This document shows, in pieces, positions 25,641-34,213 of a DNA stretch of 64,000 nt. Every line of letters starts with the position of its first letter. Position 1 is the stretch's first letter. Origin of the DNA: JACVRN01 sp036389255 (GTDB lineage: Bacteria > Acidobacteriota > Blastocatellia > Pyrinomonadales > Pyrinomonadaceae); assembly GCA_036389255.1 (NCBI GenBank), contig DASVQI010000024.1, positions 843,996 through 907,995 of the forward strand, read 5' to 3'. A program made the position numbers and the translations under genes. The notes below the pieces were generated by a model. It was not told the origin of the DNA. It searched no databases and saw only the letters and a list, made by a program, of their open reading frames with translations.

Positions 25641-27485
25641 TCATTTTCCCCTGACTGTTCCTTTCCCTTCCACTAGCGTCAGCACCCTGTCCACGCCCTG
25701 CACTTCAAAGGTTTCTATAGCGCCGCCGGGCCACCTGACTTCCAGCTTATCAACGCGAGTCGCCGCGCCCAGTCCGAAGTGAAGCCGCGAATCATTCTGC
25801 GAGCCGTAGCTTGCCCCGCTAAAGACATCCAGACGGCGGCGCTCCTTCCCTATAGTCAGAAAGGCGCGAGCGCCCGTGGCATCCTTCGGACTCTTCTTAG
25901 CCACGTCTCCGACCAGCCGCAAAGATAACCAGTGACCCGCGCGCTTCGTCACGTTTCGCAGCACAGCCGGCGCTGTGTCTACATTATTAAAGACGGCATC
26001 CACCTGACCATCGCCGTCAAGGTCGCCTACGGCAAGGCCGCGAGCTGGCCACGCGCGCGCAAGGCCGCTTCCGGGCGCAGCGCCCACGCGCTCGAACCTG
26101 CCGTTCGCAAGATTGCGAAACAGTAGCGGCTGCTGGGCGAAGCTGGTGCCCCACTGGAATTTGTCCACAGCCGGATAGACGTGGCCGTTCGCCACCAGCA
26201 AGTCCAGCCAGCCGTCGTTGTCGTAATCAACGAAGCACGTCCCCCAGCCCAGAAACGGCATAGTCACTTCGCCGTGTCCCGACTGAAGCGTCACGTCCGT
26301 AAAGATGCCGTCGCCGTCGTTGCGGCGCAGAGTGTTTGTGTCGTCTGAAAAGTTGGTCACGTAAAAATCTACGCGCCCGTCCGAGTTGTAATCGCCTACG
26401 GCCACGCCCATCCCTGCCTGCTCGCGCCCCTGCTCGTTCAGGGCCATGCCGGAAACGTAGCCCGTCTCTTCAAAAGTCCCGTTGCCCTTGTTGATGTAGA
26501 GCAGGTTCGGCGTTGAGTCGTTTATGACTATCAAGTCCGGCAGGTCGTCGTCGTCAGCGTGTATGAAGACGGAAGCGAAGCCGTAATACCGGCCGGGGTC
26601 ATTGACTCCGGCCTTGACGCTCACGTCCTCGAATGTGCCGTCGCTTTTCTGGTGATAGAGCGTATCGTTCTCGCCCTTCAGGCCGCGAGGCCCGCACAGG
26701 ACGGGCATGCCGCGAAACTGGCAGAAGGTTTGATTAAGGCTTCCCTGCTTGCCCGTATCGTTCGGGCTCGGAGGCGGGTTGTTGAAATCGAACTCTACGT
26801 AACCGGGCACAAATAAATCCAGCCTGCCGTCCCTGTCATAATCCCCGAAGGTAGCGCCCGTGCTCCAGCCCTTTCTTGCCACGCCAAGCTGCTCGGCTAC
26901 GTCCGTGAAGGTTCCGTTGCCGTTGTTGCGATAAAGCCGCGAGACGCCGTAGTTGCCCACGAAGATGTCCGTGTCGCCGTCATTATCATAATCGCCTGCG
27001 GCGACGCCCATCCCCCAGCGCTCGTTGGCCACTCCCGCCTTTTCAGTCACCTCTTCAAACTGCCAATTGCCACGGTTGCGAAAGAGCGCGGCGCGCGGCG
27101 GCGTCTCTTTGCCCTGCATGGCCGCCAGCGTCGAGCCGTTGAGAAGGTATATGTCCGGCAGGCGGTCGCCGTCATAATCGAAGACGGCAACGCCTCCCGA
27201 AGGCGTCTCTACGATGTAGTCCTTCTGAGGCGCGCCCGAACGATGCCTGAATCTGCCTAGCCCCGTCTGCGTCGTCACGTCCTCGAAGATGACAGGGGCT
27301 TTCGGGTCAACTATGTCAACGGTGCGGCGCGAAGTGTAAGTGGCGGCGGCCCCCGTAGAGACGCCTCCCATTCCCTGCTGCTGCGCCAAGAGAGACGGCT
27401 GCGGCTGAATAAGCAGCAGGAGTGCGAGCAGGATTTGAAAGCAGGTCAGTGCTGACCTGCATGCCGCCTTCAGGTTATTTAGCAT
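25641..27485 (-). CDS. Secreted ASPIC/UnbV FG-GAP repeat protein
   Basis: The 614-residue protein has a signal segment (FQILLALLLLIQPQPSLLAQ), multiple FG-GAP blocks (FDYDGDRLPDIYLLNGS, GDYDNDGDTDIFVGNYG, VDYDNDGWLDLLVANGH) and a C-terminal ASPIC/UnbV domain with GARAFLTIGKERRRLDVFSG and LEVRWPGGAIETFEV. Its ATG lies inside the end of the preceding gene with an 11-nt overlap (ATGCTAAATAA), so the two paralogues form a translationally coupled pair. Extracellular or outer-membrane location is inferred from the signal peptide. No enzymatic motif is visible. Confidence 0.92.
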   Translation of the reverse strand: MLNNLKAACRSALTCFQILLALLLLIQPQPSLLAQQQGMGGVSTGAAATYTSRRTVDIVDPKAPVIFEDVTTQTGLGRFRHRSGAPQKDYIVETPSGGVAVFDYDGDRLPDIYLLNGSTLAAMQGKETPPRAALFRNRGNWQFEEVTEKAGVANERWGMGVAAGDYDNDGDTDIFVGNYGVSRLYRNNGNGTFTDVAEQLGVARKGWSTGATFGDYDRDGRLDLFVPGYVEFDFNNPPPSPNDTGKQGSLNQTFCQFRGMPVLCGPRGLKGENDTLYHQKSDGTFEDVSVKAGVNDPGRYYGFASVFIHADDDDLPDLIVINDSTPNLLYINKGNGTFEETGYVSGMALNEQGREQAGMGVAVGDYNSDGRVDFYVTNFSDDTNTLRRNDGDGIFTDVTLQSGHGEVTMPFLGWGTCFVDYDNDGWLDLLVANGHVYPAVDKFQWGTSFAQQPLLFRNLANGRFERVGAAPGSGLARAWPARGLAVGDLDGDGQVDAVFNNVDTAPAVLRNVTKRAGHWLSLRLVGDVAKKSPKDATGARAFLTIGKERRRLDVFSGASYGSQNDSRLHFGLGAATRVDKLEVRWPGGAIETFEVQGVDRVLTLVEGKGTVRGK

Positions 27486-29280
27486 CGCTTTCGTTAATCG
27501 TCAGATAGCGGTCAATCGGCGGATTGTTGACGCGCTGCGTCTTGTTCGTGGGCCAGCGCACTTCCAGAAAGCTCACGCCCGTCGCCGCGCCCAGCCCGAA
27601 GAGTAAGCGTTTGTCATTCGATGAAAGATAGCTGCCCGCAGCGCTCGCATCAATCACCTGCCTGCGCCCCGCCCCGTCAACAATAGTCACGCGAGCGCCC
27701 GCCCCCTGCCGGTTGGACTTCGCTCCCGCGAGCGTCACGCCGAGCCAGTGGTTTCGCGTGCCGTCATTACGCAGCAGCACGGGCGCTCCGTCCAGCACGC
27801 CTAAGATAACGTCCGTATCGCCGTCGTTATCAATGTCTCCGAAGGCAGCGCCGCGCGCCGCGAGCCCCGCCGAAAAGGGCTGTCCGGCTGTGGCCGAAAC
27901 GTTCACGAATCCCTTCCCGGTGTTGCGCATCAGTAGCGGCGCTTGCCTGTACTTAAGATAGCTGTGCGTCTTTTCTATAGTGTCCAGCACGTGCCCCTGC
28001 GCCACGAAAATATCTCGCCAGCCGTCGTTGTCCGCGTCTATAAAACGGGTTCCCCAGCCAGTATAAAGCAAGGAAATCTGGCCTACTGCCGAAGTGCCTG
28101 TGGTGTAGGTAAAAGTCCCGTCGCCGTTGTTGCGAAAGAGCGGGTAAGTCTCGTTCGACAGCGCTGTGATGATGACATCCATCTGGCCGTCATTATCATA
28201 ATCGGCTGCGTCAACGCCCATGCCCGCGAAAGTCTTTCCGTTCTCATCGAAGCCCGCCCCGGCCATGAGCGCCACGTCCTCGAATGTCCCGTCGCCGCGA
28301 TTGCGATAGAGCGACTGCCTGATGCTGTCGTTTGCCACGAACACGTCCGTCCACCCGTTGTTGTCGAAATCCGCGAATGCTACGCCCAAGCCTTTCCCTT
28401 CGGGGTCATAGATTTTCGACGACGCGCTCACGTCCTCGAATGTGCCGTCCGCCTTTTGACGAAAGAGCAGGTTAGACGCTCCCTTGAAATTGTCGGGGTG
28501 GCAATAAGCCCGAAAGCCCGGCCTAGTGTCTCCGCAGTAGAGCGAGCCGCGCTGGAAATCCCATTCCATGTAGCGCGCAACGAAGAGGTCTAATCTGCCG
28601 TCGCGGTCGTAGTCGAGCCAACCCGCGCTCGTTGACCAGCCTGAGCCCGCCACGCCCGCGCGCTTCGTCACGTCCTCAAACGTTCCGTCGCCCCGATTGC
28701 GATACAGAATATTCGAGCCGTAGCCGGTCACGTAAAGGTCTACTAGGCCGTCGTTGTCATAATCCGCCGCAGCCGCTCCCATGGAGTAGCCCGCGCCTCG
28801 CACACCCGCGCGCTCCGTTACGTCCTCGAATTTCCCGTCCGCCTTCTGCCTGTAAAGACGATTCCAGTACTTGGCGTCCTGCTTATCCGGCACAGCGCCG
28901 CCCGGCATAGGGTCTGAGAGGCGCGCTCCGTTGGTAAAGTATATGTCGAGCCGCCCGTCCGAGTCGTAATCTAACAAAGCCACGCCGCCGCCCATCGCCT
29001 CAAGCAGGTACTTCTGCGAAGTTACCGAAGCCGCGTGCTTGAAGTTGATTCCCGCGAGCGCAGTTATGTCCGTGAAGGTCACGGGCGAAGGCGCTTGCGG
29101 CCCCGGCGCGGGCGGGGCTTTACCTGAATCAGCGCCGCTATAGGTGCGGCCCGTGCGCTGCGGCGCGGGGCTGGAAGTCGGCTGCTGGGCTGCTGCTGAA
29201 GACAAAAGCAGCGCGCTAATGAAAACAGAAGCCAGAGATTTGAGCATAAAGCTCTTCAGAGTGTCAGGTGGAAAATGCAT
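27475..29280 (-). CDS. Secreted ASPIC/UnbV FG-GAP repeat protein
   Basis: This 601-residue paralogue of the next gene has a signal segment (LKSLASVFISALLLSSAAAQ), FG-GAP blocks (LDYDSDGRLDIYFTNGA, ADYDNDGLVDLYVTGYG, ADFDNNGWTDVFVANDS, IDADNDGWRDIFVAQGH) and a C-terminal ASPIC/UnbV domain (RQVIDASAAGSYLSSNDKR then LEVRWPTNKTQRV). The ATG at 29280 is used; ATG 29247, directly before the signal peptide, is an alternative. Overlap with the downstream paralogue indicates tandem duplication kept under joint expression. The related protein at 15378-17063 belongs to the glycan locus, whereas this pair stands alone. Confidence 0.92.
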   Translation of the reverse strand: MHFPPDTLKSFMLKSLASVFISALLLSSAAAQQPTSSPAPQRTGRTYSGADSGKAPPAPGPQAPSPVTFTDITALAGINFKHAASVTSQKYLLEAMGGGVALLDYDSDGRLDIYFTNGARLSDPMPGGAVPDKQDAKYWNRLYRQKADGKFEDVTERAGVRGAGYSMGAAAADYDNDGLVDLYVTGYGSNILYRNRGDGTFEDVTKRAGVAGSGWSTSAGWLDYDRDGRLDLFVARYMEWDFQRGSLYCGDTRPGFRAYCHPDNFKGASNLLFRQKADGTFEDVSASSKIYDPEGKGLGVAFADFDNNGWTDVFVANDSIRQSLYRNRGDGTFEDVALMAGAGFDENGKTFAGMGVDAADYDNDGQMDVIITALSNETYPLFRNNGDGTFTYTTGTSAVGQISLLYTGWGTRFIDADNDGWRDIFVAQGHVLDTIEKTHSYLKYRQAPLLMRNTGKGFVNVSATAGQPFSAGLAARGAAFGDIDNDGDTDVILGVLDGAPVLLRNDGTRNHWLGVTLAGAKSNRQGAGARVTIVDGAGRRQVIDASAAGSYLSSNDKRLLFGLGAATGVSFLEVRWPTNKTQRVNNPPIDRYLTINESDAK

Positions 29281-29404
29281 GAAAAAAAGAGTCGAGCAGG
29301 GAGTTCAAAGACAGGATAAGCTTACGGCTTCAGATGCGCAAGGCAGATGCGCGCGCCCTAATTTGAGGCGCTCTTATACATAAGATTCCGGGCGCGCTAC
29401 ATGC

Positions 29405-30310
29405 TCATTCCGATTTAAGCAGTGGGCCGATTGCAGCCTCAATCTCATCTTCGGTTGAGCCGAGCTTCACGTTCGGGAACAACTCCCAGTTTTCCACGTG
29501 CAGCGCCGACTCACCGGGCTCAAGGCGGCGTATGGGCGACAGGCTTTCCACCTCCATAGTCGAGCCGCCCGTGTAGACTTCCGCGTTGCTCCCGTAGTCA
29601 GGATAATCGGCCCCTTCTTCGTAATCGAACCGTTTTATGAAGAGTGTCCCGTGACGGTAGTAACCGGCCCAGCCCTGCTTGTTCAAGATGCCTGCCTTCT
29701 GAGGCGCGGTCTGCTGCTCGTCCGACCTCAGACGAACGTACCTTGAGCCGATTGTCCAGCGCGGGTCGCTCAAGTCCGTGTAGTGCCACAGAACAAAGGG
29801 TCTAGCGGGCAACAGGTATTCGTCCCACGAGCGATACGGCTCCTGCGGCAGAATCGCCGTGCCGCCCGCATTCATGTTTGTGATGGCCCACGGCGCAACA
29901 TCTATCGCCCAAAGATTTCGATTCGTGATGACGTGACGGACGCGTACGCGCGAGCCTTCGTCGTCGAGCGTGATTGTAAGCTCCTTTTGAATGCCCGTCT
30001 CGCGCTCGACCTGCTGGGTGAGGTGCACGCCGTGCTTTCCTTCGGGCCTGTACTCGACGGGCGCGTTGTCCGGCACGTAGCTGCGCGGGTTGGCTTCGGG
30101 CGCAGTCCAGAGCCTGTGTCCGCCCCAGGGCTTCCATTGGCCGAGCGGCGTCTCTATTGAGACATCCGGCAGCTCTCCCAGTATGTTGTCCTCGCCGGGA
30201 AACCCGTAGCGAATGATGCGCGGGCCAACGTCAACCGTGGCTATAAGCTCTACGGTTCCGTTGAACAAGCGCACGCAACCGACCCGGCCAAAATATGTAA
30301 CCTTCTCCAA
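29405..30310 (-). CDS. DUF4380-like / aldose-epimerase-fold protein
   Basis: The 301-residue cytosolic protein (no signal peptide) starts at TTG 30310 with AAGGGG upstream. The opening FNGTVELIATVDVGPRIIRYGF followed by GGHRLWTAPEANPRSYVPDN fits the DUF4380 group of galactose-mutarotase-like beta-sandwich proteins. A terminal block MEVESLSPIRRLEPGESALH also resembles this fold. Activity is unknown; a sugar-binding or epimerase-like role is possible (family-level inference). It lies between a PhyH-type gene and the ASPIC/UnbV pair on the same strand. Confidence 0.72.
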   Translation of the reverse strand: MEKVTYFGRVGCVRLFNGTVELIATVDVGPRIIRYGFPGEDNILGELPDVSIETPLGQWKPWGGHRLWTAPEANPRSYVPDNAPVEYRPEGKHGVHLTQQVERETGIQKELTITLDDEGSRVRVRHVITNRNLWAIDVAPWAITNMNAGGTAILPQEPYRSWDEYLLPARPFVLWHYTDLSDPRWTIGSRYVRLRSDEQQTAPQKAGILNKQGWAGYYRHGTLFIKRFDYEEGADYPDYGSNAEVYTGGSTMEVESLSPIRRLEPGESALHVENWELFPNVKLGSTEDEIEAAIGPLLKSE

Positions 30311-30360
30311 GCGCGGCCCCTTAATCGAACTTGAGCTTTCCCCTTGAAAGCTCTGCCCGG

Positions 30361-31164
30361 TCAGTAAGCGAATGATTGATAGACTTCCGTATCCGGCACG
30401 TCGTCAAGCGAGTTGACTACGGGGTTGAAGCGAAGCAGAAAGCGCGCGCGCTCCGACATTGTTTCGAGCGCAGCCCTAGGCACGTGTATAGACACCTCCG
30501 GTCGGAACAGCCAACGGCGGCTGTAGCCTATGACGACCATGGGGCGCGGCACGTTTGTACGGTTCGGCGTGCCTCTGTGCAGGCTCCGCACGTCACGAAT
30601 CATCACGTCGCCCAACCGCATAGTCAGGGGCTCAAGCTTTATCTCGCCGGCTTCTACCAGCCGCAGGGCTTCCGATTTAGGCATCATGTGCGTCCCGCGC
30701 GCTACCTCGAACGGCCCGTTCTCAATGTCAACGTCAACGAGCGGGAAGTTGACGGCCAACTGAAAGGGGGGCGTTTCCTCTCCCGTCTCAGGAAAGAGCG
30801 GCGGCGCGTCCCTGTGTATATCCTGATAGTCCGAGCCGAGGACGGGAGTATCGGTTGCCAGTTGTACAAGTGTGGCGTCCTCTCCGACCAGTCGCTGGAC
30901 TATGGCCAGCACGTCCTCGTCTTCGTATACGGACGGGTCAGCGAAAGGCTCCGCGAAAGGAAGCGTGACGTAGAAACGGCCCGGCCCTCTGTTGAAGAGA
31001 TGGCCCTCGCGCGCGATGTGAGTCTCAAGCAGAGGCGTGAAAGCCTCGCGCCATGCGTTGAGCGTCGCGGCAGAAAAATGGCCCTTCAGGACGCAGAAGC
31101 TGTCGCGCAAGACCTCCTGTGTAAAAGCCTCTATCTCCGCATCGCTGTACTTGCGAATACCCAT
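30361..31164 (-). CDS. Phytanoyl-CoA dioxygenase (PhyH) family protein
   Basis: This Fe(II)/2-oxoglutarate-dependent dioxygenase family member is 267 aa from ATG 31164, with GAGGA upstream; a longer in-frame start at 31212 lacks that support. The iron-binding facial triad is visible as HRD (His117, Asp119 in QDIHRDAPP) and His196 in SLHRGTP. A 2-oxoglutarate-binding Arg probably follows in the RPMVVIGYSRRW region. The protein is soluble without an export signal. The substrate cannot be predicted: PhyH proteins hydroxylate lipids, amino acids and natural products. It sits 50 nt upstream of the DUF4380-like gene and may be co-transcribed with it. Confidence 0.88.
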   Translation of the reverse strand: MGIRKYSDAEIEAFTQEVLRDSFCVLKGHFSAATLNAWREAFTPLLETHIAREGHLFNRGPGRFYVTLPFAEPFADPSVYEDEDVLAIVQRLVGEDATLVQLATDTPVLGSDYQDIHRDAPPLFPETGEETPPFQLAVNFPLVDVDIENGPFEVARGTHMMPKSEALRLVEAGEIKLEPLTMRLGDVMIRDVRSLHRGTPNRTNVPRPMVVIGYSRRWLFRPEVSIHVPRAALETMSERARFLLRFNPVVNSLDDVPDTEVYQSFAY

Positions 31165-31581
31165 GTTTATTTCCTCGGAGGCCCGAATCTTCAGGCCACA
31201 AGCAGACCGCAACAGCTAAAAAAATTCCCGTCACCCTTCCAGATGTGCAAAGTTTCAGACTGAAACCATATACCAAAATGGGTCTGAGAAATAAAGCCTG
31301 CGTCACGAAAATTTATCGCTCCGGCCCGGGTTTAATTGGATGCAAAGCATCTTCAATGATATATAATGCGGCGCTTGGAAGGCGGTCAGGCGCGGTAGCG
31401 GTTTCGGGCAGTTTGAAACCGGGCTTAACACTGGCCTTTTATTAACCGGATTGCGCGCGAGAGGTTCGCCTTACGCTATATTCGTTTCTCACTGAAATCC
31501 TGCGTGGCAGATGAAGAAAACCTTGAGAGCTAATCTCACCGCTTAAAACCTTTACCCCAACGATTAGGAGGACTTCCCCCG
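31165..31581. other. 417-bp divergent intergenic region
   Basis: No gene is seen. The region separates the PhyH gene (minus) from the exported kinase-like gene (plus). It contains a good -10 element TATAAT (31362-31367) on the plus strand just after the small dyad GATGCAAAGCATC (31339-31351), and a downstream hairpin CGGTTTC/GAAACCG (31399-31421) within a leader of about 210 nt. No riboswitch class was recognised. Confidence 0.6.
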
Positions 31582-32616
31582 ATGACCCACAAAATTGGAA
31601 TTCGTAGAGCGCTTATTCTTTCCCTCGTTCTGGTCTTCAGTTTTTCCTCACAGGCTCTGGGACAAAAGCCTAAGAAGGTGATACCGACAGGCACACCTGT
31701 TATCTGGCGCGACCCCGGCGACATAGGCTCGCGCGATTTGCGCTACGGCCCCGGCTCAGCCGAGCTCGCTCCCGTCGCTCCCTTCACTTTCGTAAAGGAA
31801 GAGACAACGCAGTCATCGCCCAAGTTCCGCGTGCGTGACGCAAGGGGCGTGAGCTGGACTGTCAAGACGGGCGTGGAAGCTCAGGCGGAGACGGTCGCAA
31901 CGCGGCTGGTCTGGGCCATGGGCTATTTCGCGGACGAGTCTTATTACTTCGACCGCGTGGAAGTAAATAACCTGCCGCGTCTGGCGCGAGGTCAGGAGTT
32001 TGTAGAGAACGGCCGGTGGGTGCGCGGCGCTCGCTTTGAGCCGAAGCGCCCGGAGGCCGTGCGCGGCCAGATTTGGGACTGGCTTCAGAATCCCTTCGTA
32101 GGCCAGCGCGAATTCGACGGCCTAAAGGTGCTGATGGTTCTGCTGGCCAATTACGACACACGGCTGGATAACAACCGCATTATCTATCAGAGGAATCCAG
32201 AGACGGGCCAGATGGAGGCTCGCTACGTAGTGACGGACATAGGCGCGACGCTGGGCCACGTGGGCGGCATAGGCGGGACGCGCGTGAAGAACAACCTTGA
32301 GCATTTCATGATGACCAAGTTCATCGTGAGCGTCACGAACGGCATGGTGGAATTCGATTACAACACGACCCCTAAGGGGGCCGGAAAGTTCGCTTCCATC
32401 TTCAGCCCCGGCTATGGCAAACGTCAGGCAAATAAAGAGAAGGCCATGCGTCGTATCCCGGTCGAGAACGCCAGATGGATAGGTCAGCAGCTCTCGCGCC
32501 TTTCGGACGAGCAGTTGCGCGACGCCTTCCGCGCGGCAGGCTATGACAATGCGACTATGGAGGGCTTCGTCAAAACGCTTCGCCAGCGTATAGACATGCT
32601 GGCCAAACTTTCTTAG
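31582..32616 (+). CDS. Exported protein with atypical-kinase (HipA/PI4K/FAM20-like) motifs
   Basis: This 344-residue protein has a clear signal peptide (RALILSLVLVFSFSSQALG, mature from about residue 28) and AGGAGG before ATG 31582. The mature part carries, in order, WTVKTG (Lys95, candidate ATP-binding Lys), a helix with AETVATRL (Glu103, candidate salt-bridge partner), LLANYDTRLDNNRII (Asn190, Asp192, Arg194, Asn197/198; compare the NxDRxxxN catalytic loops of HipA, type II PI4-kinases and FAM20) and YVVTDIGATLG (Asp219, candidate metal-binding DxG). The order and spacing fit a kinase fold, but this is my inference from motifs; no family name is certain. An exported tyrosine-phosphatase-like gene follows 76 nt downstream. 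Confidence 0.6.
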   Translation: MTHKIGIRRALILSLVLVFSFSSQALGQKPKKVIPTGTPVIWRDPGDIGSRDLRYGPGSAELAPVAPFTFVKEETTQSSPKFRVRDARGVSWTVKTGVEAQAETVATRLVWAMGYFADESYYFDRVEVNNLPRLARGQEFVENGRWVRGARFEPKRPEAVRGQIWDWLQNPFVGQREFDGLKVLMVLLANYDTRLDNNRIIYQRNPETGQMEARYVVTDIGATLGHVGGIGGTRVKNNLEHFMMTKFIVSVTNGMVEFDYNTTPKGAGKFASIFSPGYGKRQANKEKAMRRIPVENARWIGQQLSRLSDEQLRDAFRAAGYDNATMEGFVKTLRQRIDMLAKLS

Positions 32617-32630
32617 TAGTCTCAGGAGTC

Positions 32631-32662
32631 CCGGCGGCCTCGCCTCTGTGTGGGGCCGCCGG
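32631..32662 (+). other. Strong hairpin between kinase-like and phosphatase genes
   Basis: CCGGCGGCC (32631-32639) pairs perfectly with GGCCGCCGG (32654-32662). There is no T-run after it, so it looks more like an mRNA processing or stability hairpin than an intrinsic terminator. Confidence 0.5.
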
Positions 32663-32692
32663 ATACCCTGCGTGAAGAGGGGAATACAATTC

Positions 32693-33283
32693 ATGACACA
32701 GTATGGTTTAGCGACGGGGTTGCGCCGTGCGGGGCTGTCGGTCGCCCTGTTTCTGCTGGTGCTCGCTGCGGCTGCTTCCCCCGCGAGCATGCGCGGAGAC
32801 TCGGGCGTCAGCATAGAGAACTTCGGCAAGGTCAACGACCATTACTATCGCGGCTCGCAGCCGACAGAAGCGCAGTTCGCGCAACTCAAGCGGCTAGGCA
32901 TCAGGACAGTGATAGACCTCAGAAAGGATAGCGTCGCGCAGGAGAGCGCGTGGGTTAAGGCGCAGGGCATGCAGTATTTCAACATCCCGCTCAAGGCGAG
33001 CGTCGCCGCTACTGAAGAGCAGACCTCATACTTCCTGAGTCTGGTTAATAATCCTGCGAACTGGCCCGTCTACGTTCACTGTAAGGGCGGGCGACACAGG
33101 ACGGGAGCGTTGACAGCCGTCTACAGAATTACACAGGACGGCTGGACTGCGGATCAGGCTTTTAAGGAGATGAAGGAATACGACTTCGATAGCGGGCTTT
33201 TCGGCGGGCCTATGGCGCAGAAGAAGTACGTCTACTCCTTTTACGAGCGCCATGCTAAGGCTGCACCCGGCAGCCGTAGATGA
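32693..33283 (+). CDS. Exported dual-specificity/tyrosine phosphatase-like protein
   Basis: The 196-residue protein from ATG 32693 (AGAGGGGA upstream) has a signal peptide (GLSVALFLLVLAAAASPAS) and a phosphatase domain. The opening NDHYYRGSQPTEAQFAQLK and GIRTVIDLR are typical of bacterial tyrosine/dual-specificity phosphatases, and VHCKGGRHRTG is an intact CX5R signature with Cys130 the nucleophile and Arg136 the phosphate-binding Arg. The general-acid Asp is not obvious. It lies directly downstream of the exported kinase-like gene on the same strand, suggesting an opposing enzyme pair acting outside the cytoplasm (inference). Confidence 0.88.
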   Translation: MTQYGLATGLRRAGLSVALFLLVLAAAASPASMRGDSGVSIENFGKVNDHYYRGSQPTEAQFAQLKRLGIRTVIDLRKDSVAQESAWVKAQGMQYFNIPLKASVAATEEQTSYFLSLVNNPANWPVYVHCKGGRHRTGALTAVYRITQDGWTADQAFKEMKEYDFDSGLFGGPMAQKKYVYSFYERHAKAAPGSRR

Positions 33284-33293
33284 GGCTGCCGGG
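33266..33293. terminator. Hairpin between convergent genes
   Basis: CCCGGCAGCC (33266-33275) pairs with GGCTGCCGGG (33284-33293); the phosphatase stop codon is in the loop. No T-run follows, so termination by this hairpin alone is uncertain. Confidence 0.45.
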
Positions 33294-33307
33294 CGTAAGC
33301 CACGCAA

Positions 33308-33931
33308 CTACTTCGAGCTGCGTTTCCAGACAGAGCCGTCGTCATACTTGATGCTCTCTATGACCATCTGCTCGGGGCTCTGATCCTGCGTCCCCGGCCC
33401 GGCTCGCCTAGCGTTGACCGTGCCGATTGGAGGCAAAGTAGAGCGCACGACCAGCTTCGATGTCGCGCCCGGCAGGATTTTCACGTTGCTCTTGTATTGA
33501 CGCTTTCCGACCTTGCGGTTCGTCCTCGGGTCAATAAAGGAATATTCCCACGCTATCTTTCGAATCGTCTTCGTCCCGGTGTTCCTGACCGTGAACTCGT
33601 ACACGTAGCCGCTCCACGGTCGTATCACCGGAGCCTGAACCGGGTCGGGCCCCGGAACGCTCAGCAAGACCGGCGCGGGGACATTGCCTCCCTGACTCAT
33701 TCTGGCTGAATTGTATTCACCAATCCTTGCCTGATTGACCGCCATTCTTGCGGCGCGCTCAGGATTCTGCGTAAGCGGGGCTTCGTTCAGCCTCGGGTCG
33801 CCGCCACTTATCCTGTGCCAGGTAATTTGAATCACTTCCACGCCCGGCGCGTTCTGGGTGTCCGAAGGGACTTGAGCAGCAGCGCCTATGGCGAACAGAA
33901 GAAGCAGAAGCATAGATGTTAGAATCTTCAT
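33308..33931 (-). CDS. Exported protein of unknown function
   Basis: ATG 33931 (207 aa) is chosen because GGAGA precedes it and it begins directly with a signal peptide, KILTSMLLLLLFAIGAAAQV. The mature part has a beta-rich domain with SGYVYEFTVRNTGTKTIRKI and ATSKLVVRSTLPP, resembling an immunoglobulin-like fold found in envelope proteins, and a short KYDDGSVWKR ending. I recognise no named family. It is convergent with the phosphatase gene and divergent from the methyltransferase; the 280-nt upstream region has no gene and includes a TATAAAAGG stretch on the minus strand. Confidence 0.78.
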   Translation of the reverse strand: MKILTSMLLLLLFAIGAAAQVPSDTQNAPGVEVIQITWHRISGGDPRLNEAPLTQNPERAARMAVNQARIGEYNSARMSQGGNVPAPVLLSVPGPDPVQAPVIRPWSGYVYEFTVRNTGTKTIRKIAWEYSFIDPRTNRKVGKRQYKSNVKILPGATSKLVVRSTLPPIGTVNARRAGPGTQDQSPEQMVIESIKYDDGSVWKRSSK

Positions 33932-34213
33932 AAAGAATCTCCGTGTTAGCTTCAAACGAGAGAGGATGAAGGGAGAGAATGTTTGAAGAGTGTCGGCAAG
34001 CACCCTCGCCCTTTTATAGCCGACGGCCACCGCCACCCTGTGAGTTACGTTCCCACAGGCGCTACTATAAAAGGAAAATCATCCGAAAGTCCATAGCTGG
34101 CGCGCAGGCAAAGCCGCCCGTCATAAAACTATTCCGGCGCGAGCTGATTTAGTAGCTCCGCTTTTGTCGCGTTTGTTAGTAGAGAGATAAACTATCGCCC
34201 ATCTGGAGAACTT

